Notes: a model not told the origin generated them from the sequence alone. DNA of 64,000 bases from Gottfriedia acidiceleris (GCF_004138285.1 NZ_SCFN01000003.1:124001-188000); one strand, 5' to 3'; counted from the first letter of the stretch, positions 9,541 through 17,924 are shown. Program-made: numbers and translations.

Positions 9541-9569
9541 AGTTATTTAGATATAATTCTAAAATAACT
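9541..9569 (+). promoter_or_regulatory. -10 element inside an inverted repeat, ahead of the permease
   Basis: AGTTATTTAGA and TCTAAAATAACT form a dyad (one bulge) whose centre is TATAAT (9552-9557), a consensus -10 hexamer. A CTGACA -35-like element lies 15 bp upstream, which is shorter than ideal. A repressor bound here would block the permease promoter; no regulator gene is adjacent. Confidence 0.4.
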
Positions 9570-9634
9570 GTTTTAATTTTATACAAATGGGGAATGTATA
9601 ACTAGTATTGAATAAAATTAAGGAGACCTTTTAT

Positions 9635-11032
9635 ATGGATAATAAACATTCGATAAAGCAGGCAGTACTTGACAAAAAAAGGGCTAATCTTGAAAAAGGA
9701 AAAACATCTAAACTTTCTTGGTGGCAGCTTTCTTTGATCGGAATTGGTTCGATCATTGGGGCCGGTTTCTTTTTAGGTACTGGTTTATCGATCCAAATAG
9801 CAGGTCCTGCAATATTACTCAATTACATAATCGGAGGATTCACTTCCTTTTTTGTATTTAGTGCACTTGCTGAAATGACAGTAGCAGATCCAGAGCCAGG
9901 ATCTTTTAGAACGTACGCGAAAAAAGCATTTGGTAACTCGATGGGATTTGTATCTGGTTGGATGTATTGGTTATCTGGTGTATTTATAATCTCTAGTGAA
10001 GCTGTAGCACTTGGAACCTTTGCTAAATATTGGTTCCCTAATGTTCCCCTTTGGATCTTTACAGTTTTCTTTGTCATTATTGCATTCGCTATTAATCTTT
10101 TAGGCGTAAAAAATTTTGGGAAAATAGAATCGATTTTCGCCATAATAAAATTATCTACTTTAGTTATCTTTATTTTATTTGGGGTATTATTAATAACCCA
10201 AATTATTACCCCAGAAACTAATTCAGTAAAAGGATTAAACAGCATTCACCCATTTTTAGCAACAGGAATGAAAGGAATGTGGTCTGCTTTAATATTTGTA
10301 TTTTTTTCTTTTGGAGGCATAGAAATAATTGGGATCGCCTCATCTGAATTGAAAAATAGAGAAGACATTCCAAAAGCGGGAATAGGAATGCTCATTGCAC
10401 TAGTTGCTGTGTATATTTCATCTATTTTCTTTGTATTAATGATGGTACCTTGGACAAAGATTAATGCATCAAAAAGTCCATTCGTTTCAGCTCTATCGGT
10501 TTTTCATTTTCCTTATATCGATTCCTTTTTCAACTTAATTATTATTAGTGCTGCCTTATCAACTATGGTGGGCTCTCTTTTCTCAGTGACTAACATTATG
10601 GTTTCATTAGCGGAAGATGGTGAAGCACCTAGGAGAGTAGCAAACAGGGACAAGAGAGGAACTGCTTTAAAGGCATTATTTCTAACGGGGGTTGCAGTAG
10701 CTATTTCTCTAATATTATCTTTTATTCTACCGGGAAAAATATATGAATATATAACAACTGCAGCAGGCGTTATGATGATTTTGAATTGGACAACAATCTT
10801 ATCATCACAAATTAAACTAAGAAAAGTAAGAAATAATAATGATCATTTTAAAATGTTCGGTTATCCTTACACTTCTTACTTAGGCATTATATTAATACTA
10901 GCGGGAGTCTCAGGCGGATTAGTTCACGCAACTCAAAGGATGGGTGTCTTTATTAGTTTAGGTTTAATTCTCATTATCTTCATAAGCTACTTTTTTATTT
11001 TCAAAAATAGAAAAAATTCATATCAAAATTAA
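9635..11032 (+). CDS. APC-family amino acid permease
   Basis: 465 residues with about 12 hydrophobic segments. The first helix carries the APC substrate motif GIGSIIGAGFFLGTG, and a conserved loop reads EMTVADPEPGSFRTYA, typical of the AAT subgroup of proton-coupled amino acid importers. The substrate cannot be read from sequence. I start at the ATG at 9635 because AAGGAGA lies 8 nt before it; an in-frame TTG nine codons upstream has that ribosome binding site inside its coding part. Single gene between two terminators, with a dyad over its presumed -10 element. Confidence 0.88.
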   Translation: MDNKHSIKQAVLDKKRANLEKGKTSKLSWWQLSLIGIGSIIGAGFFLGTGLSIQIAGPAILLNYIIGGFTSFFVFSALAEMTVADPEPGSFRTYAKKAFGNSMGFVSGWMYWLSGVFIISSEAVALGTFAKYWFPNVPLWIFTVFFVIIAFAINLLGVKNFGKIESIFAIIKLSTLVIFILFGVLLITQIITPETNSVKGLNSIHPFLATGMKGMWSALIFVFFSFGGIEIIGIASSELKNREDIPKAGIGMLIALVAVYISSIFFVLMMVPWTKINASKSPFVSALSVFHFPYIDSFFNLIIISAALSTMVGSLFSVTNIMVSLAEDGEAPRRVANRDKRGTALKALFLTGVAVAISLILSFILPGKIYEYITTAAGVMMILNWTTILSSQIKLRKVRNNNDHFKMFGYPYTSYLGIILILAGVSGGLVHATQRMGVFISLGLILIIFISYFFIFKNRKNSYQN

Positions 11033-11034
11033 AG

Positions 11035-11070
11035 AAAAAGCTGAATCGAAATAATAGATTCAGCTTTTTA
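11035..11070 (+). terminator. intrinsic terminator of the permease gene
   Basis: AAAAAGCTGAATC and GATTCAGCTTTTT form a 13-bp stem with a 9-nt loop immediately after the stop. Confidence 0.9.
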
Positions 11071-11115
11071 ATGTCCGTTACACCTAACATCAATTCAAAG
11101 TACTAATGTAATACA

Positions 11116-11823
11116 TTAACACCTTACATGTTTACGCTTAAATCCTAAAAGACCTTTATCTAAATCTTTTTGAATTTTTTCAGAGCAAAGTAAAATGGTG
11201 CTTTTTTTCTTATCCTTTTTCATTTCGACTGGCCCAATTGCTTTAGCAGTTTCAACTGCTTTTTCATGTTGAGGTAAATATGAAATCGCTACTGTATAAA
11301 TAAAATTATTCATTGCAGATTTTGTTCGTTCAGGAGATTCATGGATTGTATCCTTCACCTGGTCAAGCAGATCTGAAATCTTAATCTCGTCAAATTCAGT
11401 ATCCGAGCGATTCCCCAAAAGCCAACAGTAACAGCTCCAACCAGCTGACATTTTAAGTTCATCTCCGCTTGCAATCCATTTATCGGCTACCTCTTGCGCA
11501 ATATCTGCTTCAGCTAAAGTAACTGCAACTACATAGTCTGAAAGCATATAGAAATACGCTCCATCAATCCACCTCTCAAAGTCTTCTTCAGTCATTTTCA
11601 AAGGCTCTGCAATTATCCCCGCAAAATACATCGCATCGTAATTACCTGTTGCATATAATTGATTCGCTAATTGCTGATCCATTTTAATTTTCTTAGCGAT
11701 CGGCTTCATTGCCCCTGTTGCCACTCCAAATAGTGGCTCATGTGCACCATTACTTATGTATGTCTTTTTTGTCCGCTCCTTACCGAGTGCTTCTAGCTCC
11801 TGCATAACCGTTTCCAATTCCAA
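11116..11823 (-). CDS. DNA alkylation repair protein (AlkD-like HEAT fold)
   Basis: 235 residues, all-helical. The N-terminus (ELEALGKERTKKTYISNGAH, then FGVATGAMKPIAKKI) and the middle part (DYVVAVTLAEADIAQEVADK and GWSCYCWLLGN) match the PF08713 DNA alkylation repair family. In characterised AlkC/AlkD members the HEAT-repeat surface excises positively charged alkylated bases; several homologues lack glycosylase activity, and I cannot tell which class this is. The start is TTG with AAAGGAAG about 10 nt upstream; an ATG six codons later is an alternative. Cys-rich C-terminus (KHVRC) is unremarkable. Confidence 0.8.
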   Translation of the reverse strand: MELETVMQELEALGKERTKKTYISNGAHEPLFGVATGAMKPIAKKIKMDQQLANQLYATGNYDAMYFAGIIAEPLKMTEEDFERWIDGAYFYMLSDYVVAVTLAEADIAQEVADKWIASGDELKMSAGWSCYCWLLGNRSDTEFDEIKISDLLDQVKDTIHESPERTKSAMNNFIYTVAISYLPQHEKAVETAKAIGPVEMKKDKKKSTILLCSEKIQKDLDKGLLGFKRKHVRC

Positions 11824-12195
11824 TGTTTTACACTTCCTTTCTTTACATTCCCACTACATTGTTTCCTTTTAGCCAAAATTTTTATCAAGCAGCTCTAAAT
11901 GAGCACAAATAGATGTACCACATTGTTCAACATCAAGTTAACAGTTAAATATTAAGTTTTTGCTGTTTTATCTTTTGCAATTCACATAATTCTTCACAAA
12001 AACTTACCTTCTTTTTAGATTTAATGAAACGAAACATCCAATCACCAACTTAAAGATTAATTAATAAGTTTGCTTTTTAAACCACTACAATATTATATCA
12101 TTTCTTCTACTACTAAACTGCCACACTAAATATCCAACCAATTCTTCCTTATAACATCAAAAAAAATAAGTTGCCATGACAACTCATTTAAATCA
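11824..12195. other. intergenic stretch with one possible small ORF
   Basis: About 370 bp of AT-rich sequence. It holds a 30-codon minus-strand reading frame (listed separately) and otherwise no hairpin or repeat I can support. Confidence 0.4.
11945..12037 (-). CDS. possible 30-residue peptide
   Basis: ATG to stop on the minus strand with GGTGAT 5 nt before the start. It begins MFRFIKSKKKVSFCEELC, basic then Cys-containing, and ends with a Gln/Lys-rich tail. Amino-acid use looks coding but there is no homology I can recall, and such short frames arise by chance. Confidence 0.3.
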   Translation of the reverse strand: MFRFIKSKKKVSFCEELCELQKIKQQKLNI

Positions 12196-12624
12196 TTACA
12201 ACTCTATGTAATTTATTATATTTTTTATTGATTTGGCATTCTCAATACTTACACTTCTATATCCATTAAATCCATTAATTTTTATGATTGCACCACTTTT
12301 TGTGAACCAAAGTAATGAACTATATTCAACTGTTTCATCTATTGGACTTCTGAATGATAACTGAACAGCATATTTAGCTAAATCAACAATTGGTTTTTCT
12401 AATTTTTTACTAAATAAAAATATTTCTTCTAATTGACTTAATTTTGCTTGTTTTTCTACTTTTACTGGTTTAAATTTGATTACATTTTTCCCGAACTTTG
12501 TGTAGTTATAACCAATCCATATTTCATTTTTTGGTTTGGTATACTTCATTTTTTCAAAATAAAATCCACCTAAGCACACAGCTAGGATTGCTACGCATAT
12601 CAAAAATATATATGGCTTTCTCAA
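12196..12624 (-). CDS. membrane-anchored protein of unknown function
   Basis: 142 residues from a TTG at 12624 that has GGAGGGG 6 nt upstream. An ATG 20 codons further up has no such site. The N-terminus (RKPYIFLICVAILAVCLGGFYF) is a single membrane anchor or signal peptide. The rest is a small soluble domain with a Lys-rich segment (KFKPVKVEKQAKLSQLEEIF) and a segment SLLWFTKSGAIIKINGFNGY. I do not recognise it. It precedes the lipoprotein gene at 12901 by orientation but is separated from it by a terminator. Confidence 0.55.
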   Translation of the reverse strand: MRKPYIFLICVAILAVCLGGFYFEKMKYTKPKNEIWIGYNYTKFGKNVIKFKPVKVEKQAKLSQLEEIFLFSKKLEKPIVDLAKYAVQLSFRSPIDETVEYSSLLWFTKSGAIIKINGFNGYRSVSIENAKSIKNIINYIEL

Positions 12625-12827
12625 ATATAGCCCCTCCGTAAAAAAAGTCCCACTTCCTAATATGATATAACCATATTTCACCATTTTTAAAAGTAGTTTA
12701 GTACAAGAAATCTTCTAGTTTCATAGATCGTTCACATATTTTACTAGTTGTTTTTCAAATTACTAGATTTCGGTGGGAGTGCACATAATGGATTTGAGTT
12801 TTGTCTAGTAGTGAAATTATTATGTAA

Positions 12828-12866
12828 AGTAAAAACTCGCTAAAATTAATTAGCGAGTTTATTTTT
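12828..12866 (-). terminator. intrinsic terminator of the lipoprotein gene
   Basis: AAACTCGCTAA and TTAGCGAGTTT (11 bp, 6-nt loop), T-rich on both sides. It lies 35 bp beyond the lipoprotein stop. Confidence 0.8.
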
Positions 12867-12900
12867 GTATTTAAATATAGGTGTATATGTATATACAACA

Positions 12901-13608
12901 TTACTTTGGTATAAATTTTCCAATCTCATTTGACAAAATTGAAGTATCCCACGGATACCAGTAGTAGTTAGCACCGTCAAACTCAATATGATACTTATAA
13001 GCGATTGGTTCATCTGTATACAATACAATTTCATAATGAGTAGAATCTGTATTATCATTATTTGGCTGAAAATTTGAATCTTCCTTACTATTCTTTAAGA
13101 TATCCAGAAAGTTAACTATTTTTTCTTTGTCTATAATCTCTGATATCTTTTTCGCGTTAGGTGAATAAGATTGATAGATTTCAATCATATCTACTTTTTC
13201 GATTGGTACATCTTTAAAATACCACTTATAATCAGTTGTTCCTTTTGCATAATAGACTCTATATCCATTTATTGCAGTTTTGTCTTTTAAGGCAATTAAT
13301 TCAGGATTACCCTTGATTGAATAAATGTCCGTTCCTTTCTCATGGAATGCTGCATCTCCATCTTTTATTTTATAATTGGGATTTGTAACATGATCTGCCA
13401 CCCTGAATTTAACTTCCCCTACTTTTTCATCAATAAATTTTTCATTAGCTAAAATTCCTGATTGTATGCCATTGTACTCAACCCCATTCCATCTAACAAA
13501 GTCTACCCAATCTATAATTGATTCACTTTCTGAAGGGATGAAACGACAAGCGACAAGTAATAAAGGCAATATTATAAACGATAGCTTGAACAGTCTAACT
13601 CTTTTCAT
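12901..13608 (-). CDS. putative lipoprotein of unknown function
   Basis: 235 residues. Signal peptide with a lipobox LLLVAC, Cys21 being the predicted lipid-modified residue, so the mature protein should sit on the outer face of the membrane. The body is beta-rich and acidic. Residues ~30-125 contain an NGVEYNGIQSG segment and ~130-235 contain a YYWYPWD tail. I do not recognise a domain. AAGGAGG lies 6 nt before the ATG. It may pair functionally with the membrane-anchored protein at 12196, which shares direction, but nothing proves this. Confidence 0.7.
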   Translation of the reverse strand: MKRVRLFKLSFIILPLLLVACRFIPSESESIIDWVDFVRWNGVEYNGIQSGILANEKFIDEKVGEVKFRVADHVTNPNYKIKDGDAAFHEKGTDIYSIKGNPELIALKDKTAINGYRVYYAKGTTDYKWYFKDVPIEKVDMIEIYQSYSPNAKKISEIIDKEKIVNFLDILKNSKEDSNFQPNNDNTDSTHYEIVLYTDEPIAYKYHIEFDGANYYWYPWDTSILSNEIGKFIPK

Positions 13609-13701
13609 TAAAACCTCCTTAAAAAATACTCTTTTTTACATAGTATTCAATTTCTTTAATGAAATGCCCTTCATAGTTTCAGCTATAAGATTGATTAAAT
13701 A

Positions 13702-13734
13702 AAATGACCGCCTTGTGTAAATTTGCGGTCATTT
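13702..13734. terminator. hairpin, possible bidirectional terminator
   Basis: AAATGACCGC and GCGGTCATTT, 10-bp stem with a 13-nt loop, T-rich on both flanks. On the minus strand it follows the endonuclease/phosphatase relic and is probably its old terminator. Confidence 0.65.
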
Positions 13735-13772
13735 CTTATTTATTCAGTTGTTAACTAATTATCATCAAGATT

Positions 13773-13886
13773 TTACTTCAAACTTAATCTTGAAAATAAC
13801 CCTGCATGATCCGATGGCCAAAGACCAGTTTTTGTTCGGTCACTCTGTGAATACCCGACTAGATGAGCTTAATAGATGAAATCTAA
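13773..13886 (-). pseudogene. relic of an endonuclease/exonuclease/phosphatase-family gene
   Basis: Read on the minus strand the last codons are LDFIY, an in-frame stop, then AHLVGYSQSDRTKTG, LWPSDHAGLFSRLSLK and the natural stop. The SDHAG segment near the C-terminus is the catalytic Ser-Asp-His signature of the EEP fold, and LDFIY fits the RxDYIF strand that precedes it. The N-terminal ~200 residues are absent and one in-frame stop is present, so the gene is dead. The remaining bases between 13610 and 14190 show no gene. Confidence 0.5.
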
Positions 13887-14192
13887 TAGTAGGTGAAACG
13901 GCGATTATATTAAAAAAGTGGTTAAATGATAGGAAAGAAATAGTATTGACTGCCCATCTATGTAAAAAGAACTAGGAAACCAATTCTATTAAAAGATTAA
14001 ATTGTATCCTAAAAGCCACACTCCTCTTAATTTCAATAATTCCTCCAAATTCATGTGAAATAAACTAACGAATTATTGTGTTATTTGATCTCTAATTTAC
14101 CGTGACAAACGCACATTTTTTATAAATGGTTGTTTTTGAAAGCACTTACATTTCACTTGCACATAAAATATATTGAATGGAGGGATGAATGA

Positions 14193-14375
14193 ATGGAAAG
14201 AATTTTTTTAATGTTAGCTAGTATTATAGCTGGTTTTGCTTTGATCAAAATGCCATTAGCAGGCACATTCTTATCAAGTGTAGAGCCATTAACAGATTTA
14301 ATTGGTATTTTAGCTATTTTAATTTTCTCCCTTTTCCTAATATACAAAGGGTTTATGAATCTTATCGGTAAGTAG
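14193..14375 (+). CDS. small membrane protein, two predicted helices
   Basis: 60 residues. Hydrophobic segments ~5-22 and ~34-53 flank a short loop (TFLSSVEPLTDLIG). A GGAGG lies upstream of overlapping ATGs; I take the one that opens this frame. The antisense reading of the same bases is a shadow. No family recognised. Confidence 0.55.
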   Translation: MERIFLMLASIIAGFALIKMPLAGTFLSSVEPLTDLIGILAILIFSLFLIYKGFMNLIGK

Positions 14376-14432
14376 GAAATATTAGGTTTAGGAATCTTAT
14401 TGAAATATACTAACGTTACAAATTAATAAATA

Positions 14433-14478
14433 AACCTGTATCTGATTACTAGTTAATCAAAGATACAGGTTATTTTTT
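14433..14478. terminator. convergent terminator
   Basis: AACCTGTATCT and AGATACAGGTT, 11-bp stem with a 17-nt loop, then ATTTTTT in the plus direction and a T-rich tail on the other strand. It serves the small gene at 14193 and the yoaT operon. Confidence 0.8.
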
Positions 14479-14500
14479 ATGTTGCCGAACATAAATACTT

Positions 14501-15316
14501 CTACATTTTTGCTTTTTTAGTGTTCTTTCCTTTAACTCTCTTTAACGTAGCTACGATCAGAAAGCTTACAATTACTAATAAGAGCCATGAACTTACTTTA
14601 CCTAGATGAACTAAACTCCATGCATCCGACTGATTAGGATATTGCCATGCGCCAAAAAACGTTGCAATATTTTCAGCAATCCATATAAAAAATCCGATTA
14701 GCACGAAAGAAAGTGCAATTGGCATACGGTACTTAGTCCCATGGACTTCATAAGTGACCCAAGATTTCCAAAAAACAATTATGACAAGTCCAGATAACCA
14801 CCAACGAACGTCCATCCAAAAATGGTGAGTAAAGAAATTCAAATAAATTGCTGCTGCAAGTGAAGCAACTACAAAAAATGGTGGCCAATTAATTAGTTCA
14901 ACGTTTAACCTTCTCCACGCTTGACATAAATAACTTGCAACACTTGCGTACATAAAACCACTATATAGTGGCACTCCAAATAGTTTGGAGTATCCTTCCC
15001 CTGGATATGCCCATGAGCCCATATGTACTTTAAAAAGTTCAAGCGCAAGTCCAATTAAGTGAAACAGTGTAATTACCTTTAATTCATCCAATGTTTCAAG
15101 TCCAGTACGCACCATTAACCACTGCATCAAAATACAGATCAATAGTAACCAATCATATCGTGGCAGAAATGGAAGTGGCACAATTTTAGTAAAAGCTAAA
15201 GAAGCAAAAATCACAACAGGAAAAATACATGATAAAGCCTGCTCCAAACCAAATCGAACAAGTTGTTTGACCGCTCTTATAAAATGTGACTCTGCCTTTT
15301 GAAGTATTAAATTCAC
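14501..15316 (-). CDS. yoaT: DUF817 membrane protein (YoaT-like)
   Basis: 271 residues with about eight hydrophobic segments. Conserved blocks include FHLIGLALELFKVHMGSW, GVPLYSGFMYASVASY and WIAENIATFFGAW, which match DUF817. Its function is unknown. The start is GTG, with AAGGAGA 7 nt upstream. It is the last gene of a three-gene operon with an XRE regulator and a DUF2975 protein; B. subtilis carries the same trio as yoaS-yozG-yoaT, which strengthens the assignment. Confidence 0.85.
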   Translation of the reverse strand: MNLILQKAESHFIRAVKQLVRFGLEQALSCIFPVVIFASLAFTKIVPLPFLPRYDWLLLICILMQWLMVRTGLETLDELKVITLFHLIGLALELFKVHMGSWAYPGEGYSKLFGVPLYSGFMYASVASYLCQAWRRLNVELINWPPFFVVASLAAAIYLNFFTHHFWMDVRWWLSGLVIIVFWKSWVTYEVHGTKYRMPIALSFVLIGFFIWIAENIATFFGAWQYPNQSDAWSLVHLGKVSSWLLLVIVSFLIVATLKRVKGKNTKKAKM

Positions 15317-15356
15317 AATTAGCTCTCCTTCATAAATTTATATCAATCTTTACGAT

Positions 15357-15575
15357 CTACTTGATGTCTTCATCATTTTGGTACTCTAAAATATCTCCAG
15401 GTTGACACTCTAAGGCCTTACAAATCGCTTCTAAAGTTGCAAAACGAATCGCTTTTGCCTTTCCGTTTTTCAATATAGAAAGATTCGCCATCGTAATCCC
15501 AACCTTTTCCGAAAGCTCGGTTACACTCATTTTCCTTTTTGCCAACATCACGTCAATATTGATAATAATTGCCAT
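15357..15575 (-). CDS. yozG: XRE-type HTH regulator (YozG-like)
   Basis: 72 residues from the ATG at 15575, with GAGGTGA 5 nt upstream; an in-frame GTG three codons earlier overlaps that site. The Cro/CI-type HTH is MSVTELSEKVGITMANLSIL, and the tail LECQPGDILEYQ is the typical end of small YozG-like repressors. These are usually encoded with a DUF2975 membrane protein, as here; the pair may be a membrane-tethered sensing module. The upstream stop codon of yoaS lies 11 bp before the start. Confidence 0.88.
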   Translation of the reverse strand: MAIIINIDVMLAKRKMSVTELSEKVGITMANLSILKNGKAKAIRFATLEAICKALECQPGDILEYQNDEDIK

Positions 15576-15585
15576 GTTCTTCACC

Positions 15586-16068
15586 TCAGACCGTTAAATC
15601 ATTTTCTGATTTTATATCAATCGCTTCTTTCAAAAGCCTTTCGAGAACAGCTGCAAAGACTGCAATTACCAATGAAGCAAAAATCAAGACCATTCCAATA
15701 ACAATAATTCCTGGAGCGTCATCCATATCAGCAATTAAATAAAAAAGTGGCAACCCTAGTACATACAATACACTAATTGCTATTGCACTAAATTTTATTT
15801 TCTTTAAAGCATTAACCGATAATTCCGAGAAAGCTTTGTTTTTATCAATATAGCTTAAAAGTTTAAAAGCTTGATAAAGAGCAAAATAGAAAGGAATAGC
15901 TGCTGCATAAAGATCTATAAAAATGAAATATTTCATTAAAGCAATATTCGGATAAAGCTCAGCAGCAAATTCTGCAATCTTCGGAACAACAAATATACAC
16001 AATGCTAGAACTGGGAGCCCAATAAGAATCACTACTATTTTTAAAAAGAGAGTTGACCCTCGTTTCAT
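15586..16068 (-). CDS. yoaS: DUF2975 membrane protein (YoaS-like)
   Basis: 160 residues with four predicted membrane helices (~8-30, ~45-65, ~92-112, ~120-145). The pairing with a YozG-type HTH protein directly downstream is the hallmark of the DUF2975 family. First gene of the operon; GAGGTG lies 6 nt before the ATG. Function unknown; by the pairing it may modulate the DNA-binding partner. Confidence 0.82.
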   Translation of the reverse strand: MKRGSTLFLKIVVILIGLPVLALCIFVVPKIAEFAAELYPNIALMKYFIFIDLYAAAIPFYFALYQAFKLLSYIDKNKAFSELSVNALKKIKFSAIAISVLYVLGLPLFYLIADMDDAPGIIVIGMVLIFASLVIAVFAAVLERLLKEAIDIKSENDLTV

Positions 16069-16314
16069 AAAAGCACCTCACTAAATTATTTTCAATTTGA
16101 ATTTACCATATATTTTATCGTTTTACAATAAATTATTGTTGTTTTTTATTATATTATTATCGTTATGAAAATATCCATACATTTTATAAATAATAAAAAA
16201 GCAATCTTCACCTAAAGAAATTCTCATATAACTCTTAAATCATTCAACCCCTCCCCCTTGGAAAGAGAAACATTTTTATAATGTTAGAGTTGTAATAACA
16301 TAAAAAAACAAATA

Positions 16315-16364
16315 TACTGTTAGTAACACATTACTGTTATTAACAGTATACTGTTTTTATCAGT
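16315..16364 (+). promoter_or_regulatory. three tandem PadR operator sites, 17-bp period
   Basis: TACTGT begins at 16315, 16332 and 16349, exactly 17 bp apart. The middle copy is a perfect palindrome, TACTGTTA-T-TAACAGTA (16332-16348). The first is TACTGTTA-G-TAACAC, and the third TACTGTTT-TTATCAGT. They lie 54-103 bp before the padR start. PadR repressors bind such palindromes in their own promoters. Confidence 0.65.
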
Positions 16365-16417
16365 TTAAAAGTAATCCATTGTAACGAAAATATACGAATT
16401 TAGGAGGTTAAATTTTT

Positions 16418-16759
16418 ATGAAACATACAGGAAGACATACTGGTGCATTTCTTTTATTATTTTTAACAGAGGGGGATAGCTATGGTGGGAAGCTTTTGCA
16501 AAAATGTGAGGAAGAACTTCCAATCAATCCAATTGACAGTTCTATTTTATATCGCACACTAAAGCAATTAGAGACTGAGGGTGCTGTTGAATCCTATTTA
16601 GGTACATCCGAACAAGATAAACCGATAAAGATATACAAAATTACTGAAGTAGGAAAAGAAAAATTAGAAGAATTTCAAATTAACATTGAAGAAAAACTTA
16701 AAAATTTAACATTTTTCTTGAACAGATACAATGATTGGAAGGAGAAGGATCATGATTAA
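16418..16759 (+). CDS. PadR-family transcriptional regulator
   Basis: 113 residues, a winged-helix protein: FLLLFLTEGDSYGGKLLQKC and SSILYRTLKQLETEGAVES are the typical PadR DNA-binding helices, followed by the wing (KIYKITEVGKEKLEE) and a helical dimerisation tail. AGGAGG lies 9 nt before the ATG. Its stop codon overlaps the next start by 8 bp, so it is co-transcribed with the two membrane genes, which it most likely controls through the upstream operator array. The inducing ligand is unknown. Confidence 0.88.
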   Translation: MKHTGRHTGAFLLLFLTEGDSYGGKLLQKCEEELPINPIDSSILYRTLKQLETEGAVESYLGTSEQDKPIKIYKITEVGKEKLEEFQINIEEKLKNLTFFLNRYNDWKEKDHD

Positions 16760-17234
16760 TGCTTCGATCCTATACAGTTTAGCAATTGCTCTTACTATTA
16801 TTTCTTTTATAAAAGATCGAAATAAAACAAAAGAAGCTCTATTAAAATCTTGGAGTATGTTTTGTAATATTTTTCCTGAAATTTTAACTATTATGTTTTT
16901 TGTAGGGCTATCTTTATCCTTATTAACGCCTACCATCGTTTCTTCAATTATTGGGGAACACTCAGGAATATTAGGAATTATCATATCTACTTTAATTGGT
17001 TCTGTTGGACTAATTCCTAGTTTTATCGTTTTTCCTCTTGGGGAAACGTTAGTCCAAAATGGTGCTGGACTTCCTCAAGTAGCAGTATTAATGTCTACAT
17101 TAATGTCAGTAGGAATTATCACTTTACCTATGGAACAAAAATTATTTGGAAGAAGTTTTGCATATGCGCGTAATGCAAGTGGACTTTTAATGTCTCTTAT
17201 ATTTGCATATATTATTTGGTTGGTGATGGTATGA
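16752..17234 (+). CDS. permease, first half (split DUF318/UPF0718-like)
   Basis: 160 residues with about four to five hydrophobic helices. The ATG at 16752 lies inside the padR stop region and has GGAGAAGG just upstream; an in-frame start at 16731 is less likely. The motif VFPLGETLVQNGAGLPQVAV and MSVGIITLPME resemble one inverted half of UPF0718/ArsP-type permeases, which are normally one chain of ~300-350 residues with two halves. Here the halves are separate genes that overlap by four bases. The transported substrate is unknown. Confidence 0.65.
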   Translation: MINASILYSLAIALTIISFIKDRNKTKEALLKSWSMFCNIFPEILTIMFFVGLSLSLLTPTIVSSIIGEHSGILGIIISTLIGSVGLIPSFIVFPLGETLVQNGAGLPQVAVLMSTLMSVGIITLPMEQKLFGRSFAYARNASGLLMSLIFAYIIWLVMV

Positions 17235-17764
17235 GTCAATTAAAAAAATATCGTTTCTTTTTTATTTTATTAATAGGGTTCATCTTTTTAACATTAATAA
17301 ACCACTCACTTGGAATGAAAGCATTTCAATTAACTGGAAATAGTATATTAAATATGTTATTTCTCCTCCCTCCTGTTTTAATATTTGTTGGCTTACTTGA
17401 TAAATGGGTTGAAAAAGAAACTCTTATTAAATATATGGGAGATAAATCTGGTATTTACGGCGTTCTGTTTGCTCTCTTACTAGGAGGTATTGCAGCTGGT
17501 CCTCTATACCTAGCTTTTCCGATCGCGGTACTTTTATTGAAAAAAGGCGGAAGCATTCGCTATGTTGTTTTCTTTTTAGGAGTTTGGACAACGGCTAAAC
17601 TACCTGTTGTTATATATGAATTTGCTTCATTTGGTATTAAATTTACACTTATTCATATTTGTTTTGGCTTAGTATTTTACTATTTAATGGGCATACTTTT
17701 TGAAAAATTTTATCATCATAAACAATTGTTAAATTATGATAATAGCCAAGATATTTCTAAATAG
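17231..17764 (+). CDS. permease, second half (split DUF318/UPF0718-like)
   Basis: 177 residues with about five hydrophobic helices. The start ATG shares ATGA with the stop of the preceding gene, the usual sign of translational coupling. The segment LAFPIAVLLLKKGGSIRYVV and FFLGVWTTAKLPVVIYE mirror the FPLGETLVQNGAG region of the first half, as expected for two halves of one pseudo-symmetric transporter. The tail (FEKFYHHKQLLNYDN) is soluble. It probably assembles with the first half in the membrane. Confidence 0.65.
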   Translation: MSQLKKYRFFFILLIGFIFLTLINHSLGMKAFQLTGNSILNMLFLLPPVLIFVGLLDKWVEKETLIKYMGDKSGIYGVLFALLLGGIAAGPLYLAFPIAVLLLKKGGSIRYVVFFLGVWTTAKLPVVIYEFASFGIKFTLIHICFGLVFYYLMGILFEKFYHHKQLLNYDNSQDISK

Positions 17765-17890
17765 AATATTCCTATGGATAAATGAAAACAGACTTTATTT
17801 TAATAATGTCTTAGTAAAGAAAAGGGATATAAAATGAGGAGAGTAATGATCCTAAACATTCCCCCCCTAAATGAATAACTACAAACACAC

Positions 17891-17924
17891 TCAAGAAGAC
17901 TAGCCCGTAAGTTAGTCTTCTTGA
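17891..17924. terminator. hairpin between convergent genes
   Basis: TCAAGAAGACTA and TAGTCTTCTTGA, perfect 12-bp stem with a 10-nt loop. It lacks a T run on either side, so termination here is not certain. Confidence 0.5.

Noticed and set aside
12846..13058. A 70-codon minus-strand frame within the lipoprotein gene.
   Set aside because: It is an alternative frame of the same strand without a ribosome binding site.
13466..13702. A 78-codon plus-strand frame opposite the lipoprotein start.
   Set aside because: It is antisense to the signal peptide and ribosome binding site of the lipoprotein gene.
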